Assembly: GCF_017873335.1 (NCBI RefSeq)
Contig: NZ_JAGGKB010000001.1
Span: 744,001-808,000, forward strand
DNA: 64,000 nucleotides
Origin: Thermococcus stetteri
GTDB lineage: Archaea; Methanobacteriota_B; Thermococci; Thermococcales; Thermococcaceae
Reading direction: 5' to 3'
Shown: piece after piece, positions 1 to 8,190 of the stretch
How positions within the stretch are numbered: the first letter of the stretch is position 1
Layout of the letters: each line of letters begins with the position of its first letter
Notes under the pieces: generated by a model
What the model saw: only the letters and a program-made list of their open reading frames with translations
The model's database searches: none
Told to the model about the DNA's origin: nothing
Translations under genes and position numbers: made by a program

Positions 1-1145
1 AAAAGAACCCGAGGAGTGTTATCAGGGCGAGGATTTTTGGAATGGTTATCGAGAACTGGTGGAGGGAGTAGGGAATGGGGGTCCTGGTCATGTGCTTTTT
101 TAGTATCCATGACCAGTTGCCTCCGAGTGCTACTGCGGATTCTACGTATCCCTTTCTAAGCTCTTCCTTCACTATCGCCCTGACGCTTCTTGAGGCTTCA
201 CCAGCAACTATGAGGCCGAGGATGAATGCCACCACTATGGGTCTTATCGTGGTCATTTGTTTTGACGTGTTGAACGTCCCTAGGTCTATTGCCACCGCCC
301 CAACAAAGGGCAGAAGTGGAATTATCGTAAGAAGTCTGGAGGTCAGGTTTGAAAGCCTGCCCACTTTCCCCGGACCGCTCCGCTCATGCCGAGGAGGAGG
401 GAGAGGCCGACGGCGATAAGGGCCCCCTCAATCGTCACCATTATCGTGTCCCGTGTGCTCCCAATGAAGCCAGCCCACACATCCCTCCTGAAGGGGTCTG
501 TTCCAATGATGCCATAGCTTTCACCTTGGACCAAAATCCTGGCGCTTTCGTTTGGGCTAAACTTTTCATCGGGAAAATAAAACGGCTCTAAGATTATCTT
601 GTACTCCCCTTTTACGAGCTTGGGATTGCTGAGGCAGTCTTGGGTGTGGGGTTCCGTGAAGAGTATCGAGAACGGGGGTTTGAGCATGACTTTTTTGTCA
701 AGGTTTGGACACTTTTCACTCTTCATTCTCTCCCAGTCGGGCGCGAAGAGCAGGTTTCTGCCGAGATAGATACCATCGGGTAAGGGGTTTCCTTCGTAGA
801 GGACATAGCTCTCGTTGAGAGGGTCTATGATTGTTATTCTTATTTTTTAGTCGAATTTGTGAGAACGAGTATATCCTTAGGCACTTTGGAGTACTTAAAG
901 TCGTAAGTGAAAATCAACTTTCCGTTCACGTACTCGCTGGGAAGCCACGCCGTCTTGGGAAGTCCTTTTAGCTCTCCGTAAAATGCAGGCGAAGCGTTTG
1001 TAGGGTTGTTTTTCCATAGATCTGGGTTGTTCCATTTCTCGGCTATATTCGGATAAAAGTGAGGCCCGATTATTGCCACTATGATGTAGGCGGTGACTAT
1101 TGTTATGGATAGGATGATTCTGAGGGGCACTCTAATCCTCGCCAT
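1..1145 (-). pseudogene. Decayed DppC-type peptide ABC transporter permease (partial, two frameshifts)
   Basis: Reading right to left, the first 101 codons give a start, one membrane helix and the beginning of an extracytoplasmic domain (ending NSTKK-stop). The protein then resumes in another frame (IRITIIDPLNESYV at about 838-798) and runs through the EGALIAVGLSLLLG helix to about 365. It then changes frame again (VGRLSNLTSRLL) and continues with EASRSVRAIVKEELRKGYVE, the permease cytoplasmic loop, to the left edge. The first shift lies in a T6 run at 843-848 and the second at CCCC 368-371. Adding one base in each run restores a single open frame. The layout (helix, long outside domain, permease core) matches the intact 514-aa permease at 9242-10786. 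The gene starts inside the end of the upstream permease, as in a normal dppBC operon. Either real decay or homopolymer read errors could explain the breaks. Confidence 0.8.
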
Positions 1146-2144
1146 ACACTTCCCTCCTGGGGTCCAGACGAAGGTACAGAGCTTCCATTATCGTGGAGTT
1201 CAGGAAGTAGAGGAGTGTCATGATAAAGGCCACAAAGAAAACGAGGTAGGGGTTGAAGTAGAACGTTGGCGCCCACCCATCACCAGTAAAGACGTAGAAC
1301 CTATCTATGGCCTTTGTCAGAACGAATCCAATGCCAGGAACGTCAAAAAGCTTTTCTAGGGCCATTCCGTTTATCATGAGGTTAAGGAAGTTGTAGCTCG
1401 TGTAGGTTAAGAAGGAAGGCGTGACCGTTCTCAAAAGCTTTCGGAGGATCTTCCTCTCGGGAAGACCCTTAAGGACATCGGCAAAAAAGTAGTCCTCCTT
1501 GACTTCTTTCTTCACAAAGTTCCTCACGTGGAACGCGTAGACCGCTATGTTGCCGATTGTTAGGGCGAGGAAGGGGATTAATAGAGCATTAAAATAGTCG
1601 CTTATCCCAGGCTTCCATTGGCCATTTCGCGGTGTATGTAATTAAGATAGCTGATCGTACCTATGTCGAACTTCCACCACAGCGTCCACAGGAGGAACAA
1701 ACCCCAGAACCAGGCAGGGATTCCAGAGAAAACCGGCGCGAGAATGAGAAGAATCCTGTCTGAGACTCCTCCCTTATACCCCGCGTGGAGCCCCCAGTAG
1801 AGTCCGAGGGGCAGGACTATGAGCATCGTAACTGCCAGCAGGAAGAATGTGGTAAGAACTGCGGTCTCGTGGGTTATACCAGTAACGTGTTGAAAAAGCT
1901 CCCCTGGTGTTATCCGGTACTCTCTAAACGCGCCGAAGAGAATGCTCTTCCATCTTATTTCCTCTTTCCCTTTTATGAAAACACTTATTGAAAACTGGAA
2001 ATACTCCCAGGTTCTGTGGAGGGCTTCTTTTAGGGTTAGGTCCTTGGGTGGCTCCTCTCCGATCATTACTGCTTTCTCATCGGCGTAGGCTATGGCGATC
2101 CCCGTGAGGAGCAGTGCGATAACTACAAGGAGGATGTTTTCCAA
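1132..2144 (-). pseudogene. Decayed DppB-type peptide ABC transporter permease (frameshifted)
   Basis: The 5' part (TTG at 2144, 180 codons) carries an N-terminal helix, an outside segment and a helix-rich core, and stops at 1602 after MANGSLG. The protein continues in another frame as KPGISDYFNALLIPFLALT, then through an in-frame ATG at 1527, to a normal permease end at 1132. The break lies near 1615-1621; one extra T there would read MANWKPGISDYF. The start is uncertain. An alternative N terminus (GTG, VVISLNKFW) would join the ENILLVV helix if one more G were present near 2140, so a second break is possible. The gene overlaps the downstream permease by 14 nt. ATPase and binding-protein genes are not visible and may lie left of the window. 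Inference: a non-functional or sequencing-damaged copy of a peptide importer. Confidence 0.75.
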
Positions 2145-2316
2145 AATTTGTTTAGTGAGATTACCACCCTCAAGGGGATTCTAGCTTGGGGTTTTTAACT
2201 TTTACTACTTTCACTTTTGTTGTACTAGGTATCAGAAATAATTACAATCATACAATCACATAGAGGGATCTGTAGAACGAAAAGTAAGTAAATCGGACTT
2301 GGGTCGTGGGCTGATG
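2145..2316. other. Short intergenic gap between two minus-strand units
   Basis: An AT-rich gap holding the presumed promoter of the decayed permease pair (minus-strand AGTTAAAAACC near 2190-2202, a possible TATA box, and GAGGGTGGTA near 2160-2170, a possible ribosome binding site). No open frame or structured RNA is seen. Confidence 0.4.
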
Positions 2317-3225
2317 TTATTTAAGGAGCCTCTCCCTCTTAACGACTGGTGCCACTTCTCTAGCGACTCTCTTCGCGCTGAAGAGAGTCAATGGATCCAT
2401 CGTCCGGTATATCGCAAGCTGACAGCCGCTTATCCTCACATCTATGTACTTCTTGGCCCCCATAGCCGCCTTGAGGAACTCCCTTATGCTCTCTGCCCTC
2501 TCGAAGTCAAGACCGGCTTTCTTCAGCCTCTCGACGTTCAGCTCGTGGATAGTCAGTGGCTGGAGCATCATCTCGTCTATTCCCAGGGAAGCTGCCAGCT
2601 CGGCTATCTTTGGTATGTCCTCGTCGTTTATGCCCGGCATGAAGATTGTCCTCACTACTGAGCGGACGGACTTGTCCCTTCCAACGATCCTGAGGGCGTT
2701 GACGACGGCCTCAAAGGTGTCGGCGTTGGTTATCTTGAGGTGCTTCTCCCTGCTCGCGGCGTCGAGGCTTATCATGACGAGATCGAAGTCGAGCTTCGCC
2801 CAAAGCTCCTCGGTCAGGAGAGAGCCGTTGGTCTGGAGATCTAACCTCGCATTCGGAAACCTCTCGCGGAGCATTCTGTTAACTTCGACTATGCGCGGGC
2901 TTATCAGCGGTTCTCCATACTGGGAGACGGTTATCGCGTAGGGGTTTTCCCAGCCGTAGTAGCCGGGCTTCGGCGCCTTTCCGAGCTTCACCGCGACGTT
3001 TGAGTAGCAGAAGATGCAGTCGTGGTTGCAGGCTGGGGTCAACTCGTAGCTAGGGTGGTGAACCGGGTTCGGGTTGCTCAGATCAAGCCCCTGGCAACCC
3101 TGACAGTGAGTGGGAAACTTTAAATCCATCACGAACTGCTTTAGGAGTCTCGCCTCTTTGTTCTCGAGTATCTGGGGCTCGACCCCCATGCTCCTCGCGA
3201 ACTCTTCCCAGCTCATCTTCTTCAT
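2317..3225 (-). CDS. Radical SAM domain protein
   Basis: A 302-aa radical SAM enzyme. The [4Fe-4S]-binding motif CNHDCIFC has its cysteines at residues 66, 70 and 73, preceded by a CQGC pair at 41-44 that could hold a second metal site. The rest has the pattern of a partial TIM barrel (SQYGEPLISP, DLQTNGSL, SLDAASREKH). The substrate is unknown; the family cleaves S-adenosylmethionine to start radical chemistry. The frame is open 49 codons further upstream, but ATG 3225 is preceded by GGTGAGAG and avoids a long overlap with pyrK, so it is preferred. It lies 47 nt after pyrK and is probably co-transcribed with pyrC and pyrK; no functional link to pyrimidine synthesis is evident. Confidence 0.85.
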   Translation of the reverse strand: MKKMSWEEFARSMGVEPQILENKEARLLKQFVMDLKFPTHCQGCQGLDLSNPNPVHHPSYELTPACNHDCIFCYSNVAVKLGKAPKPGYYGWENPYAITVSQYGEPLISPRIVEVNRMLRERFPNARLDLQTNGSLLTEELWAKLDFDLVMISLDAASREKHLKITNADTFEAVVNALRIVGRDKSVRSVVRTIFMPGINDEDIPKIAELAASLGIDEMMLQPLTIHELNVERLKKAGLDFERAESIREFLKAAMGAKKYIDVRISGCQLAIYRTMDPLTLFSAKRVAREVAPVVKRERLLK

Positions 3226-3272
3226 TCTCTCACCGGCCAAAACGGAGAAAAGGGGTTTAAAAAGCTCACTGG

Positions 3273-3974
3273 TCAGAGCAGTCCCTTCAGCTGGAAACCA
3301 TCGAAAACGGGCCCGTCGCGGCAGACGAGGTACTTTCCGAGGTTGCAGGAACCGCAGACGCCTATTCCGCATTTCATGTATCTCTCCGCGGAAATCTGGA
3401 TGTTCCTGTAGTTCATGACCCTGAGTGCTGCCCTCAGCATCGGCTCCGGGCCGCAGGCGTAGACTTGGTCAAACTCTCCCTTTCTCTCGGCGAGAACCTC
3501 CGTGGGAAAGCCCTTTCTTCCGGCCGAGCCGTCATCGGTCGTGATTACCACTTCGTCCACGTAGTTCTCGATGTCCATCAGGGAAAGCTCGTCCTCTGAG
3601 CGGGCGCCGTAGATCAGGGTTACATGCTCGAATTCCCCCCGGTTCTTCCTTGCAAAAGCGTATAGCGGTGGAATCCCTATGCCTCCGCCCACCAGTGCAA
3701 TCCTCTTCCCTTTCCTCGTGAACCCGTGGCCGTATGGCCCTCTGACCCACAGCCTGTCGCCCTCTTTAAGCTTGAAGAGTTCCGTTGTGAAAGGCCCCAC
3801 GCGCTTCACGACTATCATGTCCTTCCACGCCAGGCTGAAGGGCTTTTCCCCCACCCCTGGAAGCCACGCCATAATAAACTGTCCAGGCGTGAACTCAATG
3901 CTATCATCGAATCTGAAGGCCCTCACGTCCTTTGCCACGTCCCAGGTTTCCTCAATGGTTACCACCCTGTACAT
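3273..3974 (-). CDS. pyrK: Dihydroorotate dehydrogenase electron-transfer subunit
   Basis: A 233-aa ferredoxin-reductase-fold protein. It has an N-terminal FAD-binding barrel (FTPGQFIMAW, EKPFSLAW), a nucleotide-binding stretch (ALVGGGIGIPPLYAFA, about residues 93-108) and a C-terminal cysteine cluster (CGIGVCGSC followed by another Cys), typical of the [2Fe-2S] site of PyrK. In the family, PyrK pairs with the catalytic PyrD subunit and passes electrons from orotate formation to NAD+. It overlaps the 3' end of pyrC by 23 nt, so the two are translationally coupled. No pyrD is present in the window and it must lie elsewhere. Confidence 0.92.
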   Translation of the reverse strand: MYRVVTIEETWDVAKDVRAFRFDDSIEFTPGQFIMAWLPGVGEKPFSLAWKDMIVVKRVGPFTTELFKLKEGDRLWVRGPYGHGFTRKGKRIALVGGGIGIPPLYAFARKNRGEFEHVTLIYGARSEDELSLMDIENYVDEVVITTDDGSAGRKGFPTEVLAERKGEFDQVYACGPEPMLRAALRVMNYRNIQISAERYMKCGIGVCGSCNLGKYLVCRDGPVFDGFQLKGLL

Positions 3975-5181
3975 CCAGCCTTACCCCCTCCGGCTTTCCT
4001 ATAATTTCATCGTCTTCCATAACCACTTTTCCTCTGATAACGGTCATCACGACCTTTCCTTTCAACGTTTTTCTCTCCCAGGGACTCCATTTGGCTTTTG
4101 TGTAGAACTCCTCTGGCCTGACTTCCCACTCCCTCTTTGGATCAACTATTGTGAAGGTCGCCTCGTTGCCGGGTTCAAAATCCCTCCCCCTGATTCCAAA
4201 GAACCTCACGGGGTTGTCGTGCATCTTCTCAACGATGTCGAATATTGTCATGAGACCCCTGTTCACTGCATCCAGAAGGAGCGCTACCTCGCTCTCCAGC
4301 CCTGGAATTCCGGCGGCCCCGTTCTTCTTGTCCTCAAGGGTGTGCGGTGCGTGGTCGCTCGCTATTATTGGAATCCTTGAGAAGTTTTTCCAGAGGGCTT
4401 TCCTGTGTTCCTCGCTCCTCAGCGGCGGGTAGACCTTGAGCAGGGGGTTCTTCTCGAAGTCCCTTTTCGTGAGGAATAGGTGATGGGGAGTTACCTCAAA
4501 GCTCACCCAGGGAAGGCTCTTTTCGATTATTGCCTCAACCCCACCCGCGGTTGAGACGTGACATATGTTGAGTGGCTTCCCCAGCTTTTCAGCGGCATTA
4601 AGGGCTTTGTTTATCGCTCTGATTTCGGCCTCAGGAGGTCGGTTGGGATTCTTATTTATTATCTCTGGGTCTTCTGCATGAACGCTGACGATGTCAGGGG
4701 CACAGGAGTAGTCACCTTCAAAGTCCTCAGAGAATATCCCCCCGGTCGAGGCTCCCATAAAAATCTTGTAGAAATCCGCCCTTACTCTGGACGCTTCCCC
4801 GCAGTTCCCGGCGAGGAGGAAGCCTACTGCATAATCTGAGTAAGCTTGTTTTTTGAGAATGTTCAGTCTTTTTTTGAAGGTTTCTGAGTCCATAACTGGT
4901 GGCTTCGTGTTCGGCATGTCGAAGACTGCCGTTATTCCTCCATGAACGGAGGCCTTTGTACCGCTCTCTACGGTCTCCTTTTCCTTCTGCTCGAAGTCCC
5001 TTAGGTGGACGTGTGTGTCTACGAGACCGGGCAGTATGACTTCATTTTTGAGAAATATGGTCTTTTCACCCTTAATGTCTCTCCGGGAGATCTCCTTGAT
5101 AACACCGTTGTCGATACCTATGCTCCCTCTAACTATCTCCCCGTTCAGTACGAACTTCCCGGATAGAACCAGCTCGTGCAT
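3952..5181 (-). CDS. pyrC: Dihydroorotase
   Basis: A 409-aa cyclic amidohydrolase that closes carbamoyl-aspartate to dihydroorotate in pyrimidine synthesis. Metal ligands are visible: HVH at residues 57-59, Lys139 in FYKIFMG (the carbamylated bridging lysine), His168 (VHAED), His208 (CHVST) and Asp276 (ASDHAPH). The DMPNT motif near 88-92 binds substrate. The length is normal for archaeal class I enzymes. The start ATG 5181 lies about 60 nt downstream of a minus-strand TATA element. It is the first gene of the pyrC-pyrK-radical SAM unit. Confidence 0.95.
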   Translation of the reverse strand: MHELVLSGKFVLNGEIVRGSIGIDNGVIKEISRRDIKGEKTIFLKNEVILPGLVDTHVHLRDFEQKEKETVESGTKASVHGGITAVFDMPNTKPPVMDSETFKKRLNILKKQAYSDYAVGFLLAGNCGEASRVRADFYKIFMGASTGGIFSEDFEGDYSCAPDIVSVHAEDPEIINKNPNRPPEAEIRAINKALNAAEKLGKPLNICHVSTAGGVEAIIEKSLPWVSFEVTPHHLFLTKRDFEKNPLLKVYPPLRSEEHRKALWKNFSRIPIIASDHAPHTLEDKKNGAAGIPGLESEVALLLDAVNRGLMTIFDIVEKMHDNPVRFFGIRGRDFEPGNEATFTIVDPKREWEVRPEEFYTKAKWSPWERKTLKGKVVMTVIRGKVVMEDDEIIGKPEGVRLDVQGGNH

Positions 5182-5240
5182 GAGTGCCCACGCGGGCTTA
5201 ACCTTCCTCAGTTTTAAGCTTTTTTGTTACGTTCTATGGC

Positions 5241-5249
5241 TTTATATCC
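5241..5249 (-). promoter_or_regulatory. TATA box of pyrC
   Basis: On the minus strand the sequence reads GGATATAAAGCC, a good archaeal TATA element about 60 nt before the pyrC start. Confidence 0.55.
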
Positions 5250-5436
5250 TTTTTCTAGTTTTCTACAGGCACGTCAGTAACTCTGAACCTCTATTTGGGA
5301 AATTTAGGATTGGAATATGGATAAACTCGATTATATGCGACGCAATCAGACTATGATGAGTTTTTCTTATTCTAGTAGCGTAGAGAAGCGTTTTCCAGTC
5401 TGTTTTTTTGTCCGCTCTCAATTTTTAACGTAACCC

Positions 5437-5444
5437 TTAAATAG
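5437..5444 (+). promoter_or_regulatory. TATA box of the peptide-binding protein gene
   Basis: CCCTTAAATAGG is a Thermococcales-type TATA box. Transcription should start near 5467, giving a leader of about 55 nt that ends in the ribosome binding site GAAGGAGG (5506-5513). Confidence 0.5.
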
Positions 5445-5454
5445 GTCTCGAATG

Positions 5455-5500
5455 TATAGCATTATGCCATTACACGCCGTATATGGCAAATGCTGCTATA
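5455..5500 (+). repeat. Nested inverted repeat over the transcription start
   Basis: Outer arms TATAGCA (5455-5461) and TGCTATA (5494-5500) enclose inner arms TGCCAT (5465-5470) and ATGGCA (5483-5488). The position just after the TATA box suits either an operator or a leader hairpin. Confidence 0.5.
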
Positions 5501-5522
5501 AACTTGAAGGAGGCAGTGGAAT

Positions 5523-8009
5523 ATGAATAGGAAAGTCCTAGGCCTGTTCGTTATGGGCCTGATGTTGTTGAGCACCTTCTACGTGGCCAAGCCAGCGAGT
5601 GCAGCTGAAGTGCCAGGAGACACCCTCAAAATAGTCTACCTTGCCGCTCAGGGAAGCCTCTTCATGGGCGTCTTCAACCCCTCACCAGACGGAATGACCG
5701 ACGTTTACACCAACCGTGTCTGGTACTTCCTCAACGATGCTGCCATTGTCACGGGTCCCGATGCCCAGAGGCACGGATACAGGTGCCAGCTCGTTGACGT
5801 TAAGTACAACGTTCAGGTTCCCGACAGTGCTATCATCTGGAACGGAACCTCCAAGAAGTGGGAGTCCCCATACGCTGGTCAGGAGGCCAAGAGCGCCGTC
5901 ACCTGGAAGTGCGGTCTTGGAACTTGGGTTGACGGCCACAAGATAACCCTCGCTGACTACCTTTTCTCATACGCTATGGACTGGGAGTGGGCCTACCAGA
6001 ACGGTGAGGACGACAAGTACTACAACGAGAACTGGGGCAACTCCCTCCAGGGCACCCTTGAGAGCGTAATGGGTATAAAGGTTGACAAGCTTACCGACGA
6101 GTACATTGAGTACACTGTCTACCAGGACTACGTCGTCCCGTACAGCGAGTGGGCAACTGCACTCAACTACATGGTCAAGCCGGGCTTCCCATGGCAGGTC
6201 TACTACACCGTCAGCAAGATGGTCGCCGAGGGCGTCAACGGTAAGGTCTTCGATTGGAGCACCCAGCCGACCGATGGCTACCAGCTCGACATGATCGACC
6301 CGGATCAGGCCCCGTATTTCAAGGCCGAGGCTCAGGCCATACTCAACAGCGGAGAGCTCATCCCGGTCTGGCTGAGCAGCAACCTCGCCGACTACCTCCA
6401 GAAGTGGGGCATCAGCAAGGAGCAGGCTGGCCTCACCGACGACATGGCCAAGGTTGGTTATGAGAACATCATCAAGTGGGTTGACAACTACAAGAACATC
6501 CTCATCGGCGACGGTCCGTACTATGTTGAGAAGTACGACCCGAAGGCTATGACCGTCGTCCTTAAGCTCGCCAACAACAAGAGGATTGGTTATCCGGGCG
6601 AGGTCAACGGTCAGAAGATACCGTTTGAGCCGTTCTGGAAGGAGATTGACATCTACGGTAGCCTCAACGATGACACTGCAGTCCTTGCCGTTGCCAAGGG
6701 TGAGTACGACCTCTACTGGTACGCAAGGCCCTACAACAAGCTTGCCAAGGCTATCGAGGAGTACGGTGACCAGGTCAACCCGATAAAGACCATCGCCGTC
6801 TGGTGGAGCCTCGACCTCAACCTCGTCGGCGACCCGCAGACCGGCCTCGTTAACTCCTCCGGAACCGAGAAGTTCAACCCGTTCGCCATCAGGGAAGTCA
6901 GGTACGCCATGAACTGGCTCGTCAACAGGCAGTACATCGTCAGCCAGATCCTCCAGGGTAGCGGTGCTCCGCTCTTCGGTGCCGAGGTCAGCGGTCAGGT
7001 TGACGCTTACACCAACTACATAAAGGTCGCCAAGGCCCTCAGTATCACTGCCCAGGGTGACGAGAACTACGCCCTCAAGCTCATCGACGAGGGCATGAAC
7101 AAGGCCGCCCAGGCCCTCGCTGCCAAGGGCCACAAGCTCCAGAAGAAGGATGGCAAGTGGTACTTCGACGGTGAGCCGGTTACCGTCAGCGTCATCGCCC
7201 GTGTTGAGGACGAGAGGGTTGACGAGGGTAAGTACATCGCCCAGCTCCTTGAGAGGGCCGGCTTCCAGGTTAACCTTCTCCAGTGGCAGAGGAGCCAGGC
7301 CAGCAAGGCCGTCTACCAGGGCGACCCGAGCACTCTCCAGTGGCACGTCTACACTGAGGGTTGGGTCGTCAGCGGAATACAGGACGTCGCCAGCCTTGCC
7401 TGGGACTTCTGGTACTTCGACATCTACGTCGTCCCGAACATGGGTACTGACTACCACAACCCGATCACCGTCAGGGACCTCGTTAACGTCATCGCCGGTG
7501 GCGACGTTAACAAGTTCATCCAGACTCTTGACCTCAAGTACTACAACACCCCGGACAAGCTCAACGACATAATGGACTGGACCGGCTACGACCTCGCCAG
7601 CGTCCTTCCGTACGCCAAGTGGACCGGCCCGAACAACGTCACCGTCTCACTCAAGAGCCTCGACCAGTTCTGGGACCTCTTCAAGCTCGCCTACGGTGCA
7701 CACATCTACAACGCTCCGCGTGTCTACACCGCCGAGACCTGGAACTTCTTCCTGACCAACAAGAGGATCCAGGCCGTCATGGTTGACCCGATCAGCGGTG
7801 TCGGTGGCTTCCTCGGCGCCAGGAGCCTTGCTCCGGCCCAGGCCACGACCACCAGCACAACCACAACCCAGACCACGACCACAAGCACTACTACAACGAC
7901 CACCACTACAAGCAGCCCATCAACCAGCACTGGTGGAGGAGGCATCTGCGGTCCGGCTTTCCTCGTCGGCCTCGCAGTAGTCCCGCTCCTCCTCAGGAGG
8001 AGGAAGTGA
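5523..8009 (+). CDS. Oligopeptide-type ABC transporter substrate-binding protein, CGP-CTERM anchored
   Basis: An 828-aa secreted binding protein of the extracellular solute-binding family 5 (DppA/OppA type). The N-terminal signal peptide (residues 1-28, hydrophobic core then PASAAE) is followed by a large two-lobe domain with the typical motif of the family (FAIREVRYAMNWLVNRQYI). A Thr/Ser linker begins near 775 and ends in GGGGICGPAFLVGLAVVPLL plus RRRK. This is the Thermococcales CGP-CTERM signal, in which the Cys is thought to be processed for membrane anchoring. It is the first gene of a dppABCDF-like set but is followed by T-rich DNA and a second promoter, so it can be expressed separately and more strongly. 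Its last 167 bp are nearly identical to the 3' end of the amylopullulanase gene. Confidence 0.9.
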   Translation: MNRKVLGLFVMGLMLLSTFYVAKPASAAEVPGDTLKIVYLAAQGSLFMGVFNPSPDGMTDVYTNRVWYFLNDAAIVTGPDAQRHGYRCQLVDVKYNVQVPDSAIIWNGTSKKWESPYAGQEAKSAVTWKCGLGTWVDGHKITLADYLFSYAMDWEWAYQNGEDDKYYNENWGNSLQGTLESVMGIKVDKLTDEYIEYTVYQDYVVPYSEWATALNYMVKPGFPWQVYYTVSKMVAEGVNGKVFDWSTQPTDGYQLDMIDPDQAPYFKAEAQAILNSGELIPVWLSSNLADYLQKWGISKEQAGLTDDMAKVGYENIIKWVDNYKNILIGDGPYYVEKYDPKAMTVVLKLANNKRIGYPGEVNGQKIPFEPFWKEIDIYGSLNDDTAVLAVAKGEYDLYWYARPYNKLAKAIEEYGDQVNPIKTIAVWWSLDLNLVGDPQTGLVNSSGTEKFNPFAIREVRYAMNWLVNRQYIVSQILQGSGAPLFGAEVSGQVDAYTNYIKVAKALSITAQGDENYALKLIDEGMNKAAQALAAKGHKLQKKDGKWYFDGEPVTVSVIARVEDERVDEGKYIAQLLERAGFQVNLLQWQRSQASKAVYQGDPSTLQWHVYTEGWVVSGIQDVASLAWDFWYFDIYVVPNMGTDYHNPITVRDLVNVIAGGDVNKFIQTLDLKYYNTPDKLNDIMDWTGYDLASVLPYAKWTGPNNVTVSLKSLDQFWDLFKLAYGAHIYNAPRVYTAETWNFFLTNKRIQAVMVDPISGVGGFLGARSLAPAQATTTSTTTTQTTTTSTTTTTTTTSSPSTSTGGGGICGPAFLVGLAVVPLLLRRRK
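7843..8009 (+). repeat. CGP-CTERM cassette, copy 1
   Basis: The 3' end of the peptide-binding protein gene, nearly identical to the 3' end of the amylopullulanase gene (37457-37623, opposite strand). Confidence 0.85.
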
Positions 8010-8040
8010 ACCCTTTCCTTCTTTTTCTTGTCTTTTTCCT
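8010..8040 (+). terminator. T-rich termination tract after the binding-protein gene
   Basis: A pyrimidine-rich stretch with repeated T runs (CTTTTTCTTG, CTTTTTCC) directly after the stop codon, the usual form of an archaeal terminator. Confidence 0.45.
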
Positions 8041-8116
8041 GGTAGCTTTCTGTGCATGTGAATAAAATGGACTAGTTATACTCTTTTGTGTGCATTTGTG
8101 CACTGAAGGGAGAAAA

Positions 8117-8125
8117 CTATTTAAA
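8117..8125 (+). promoter_or_regulatory. TATA box for the permease-ATPase genes
   Basis: ACTATTTAAAG lies about 70 nt before the permease start, suggesting that permeases and ATPases have their own promoter downstream of the binding-protein gene. Confidence 0.45.
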
Positions 8126-8190
8126 GTTTAACTTTCACGTAAAAGTTGACTCCATGAAAACCCAGTAGTATCGCCTCTGGAGGGGATAGA

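Larger units (their letters stand above)
5182..5522. other. Divergent intergenic region between pyrC and a peptide-binding protein gene
   Basis: These 341 nt hold the pyrC promoter, the binding-protein promoter (TATA at 5437-5444) and a nested inverted repeat at 5455-5500. The central part (about 5260-5420) is AT-rich, with no credible gene or tRNA. Confidence 0.6.

Noticed and set aside
5967-7457. 496-codon open frame on the minus strand
   Set aside because: It lies wholly antisense to the peptide-binding protein gene, is rich in Val, Leu and Asp from reversed C-ending codons, and has no ribosome binding site or domain.
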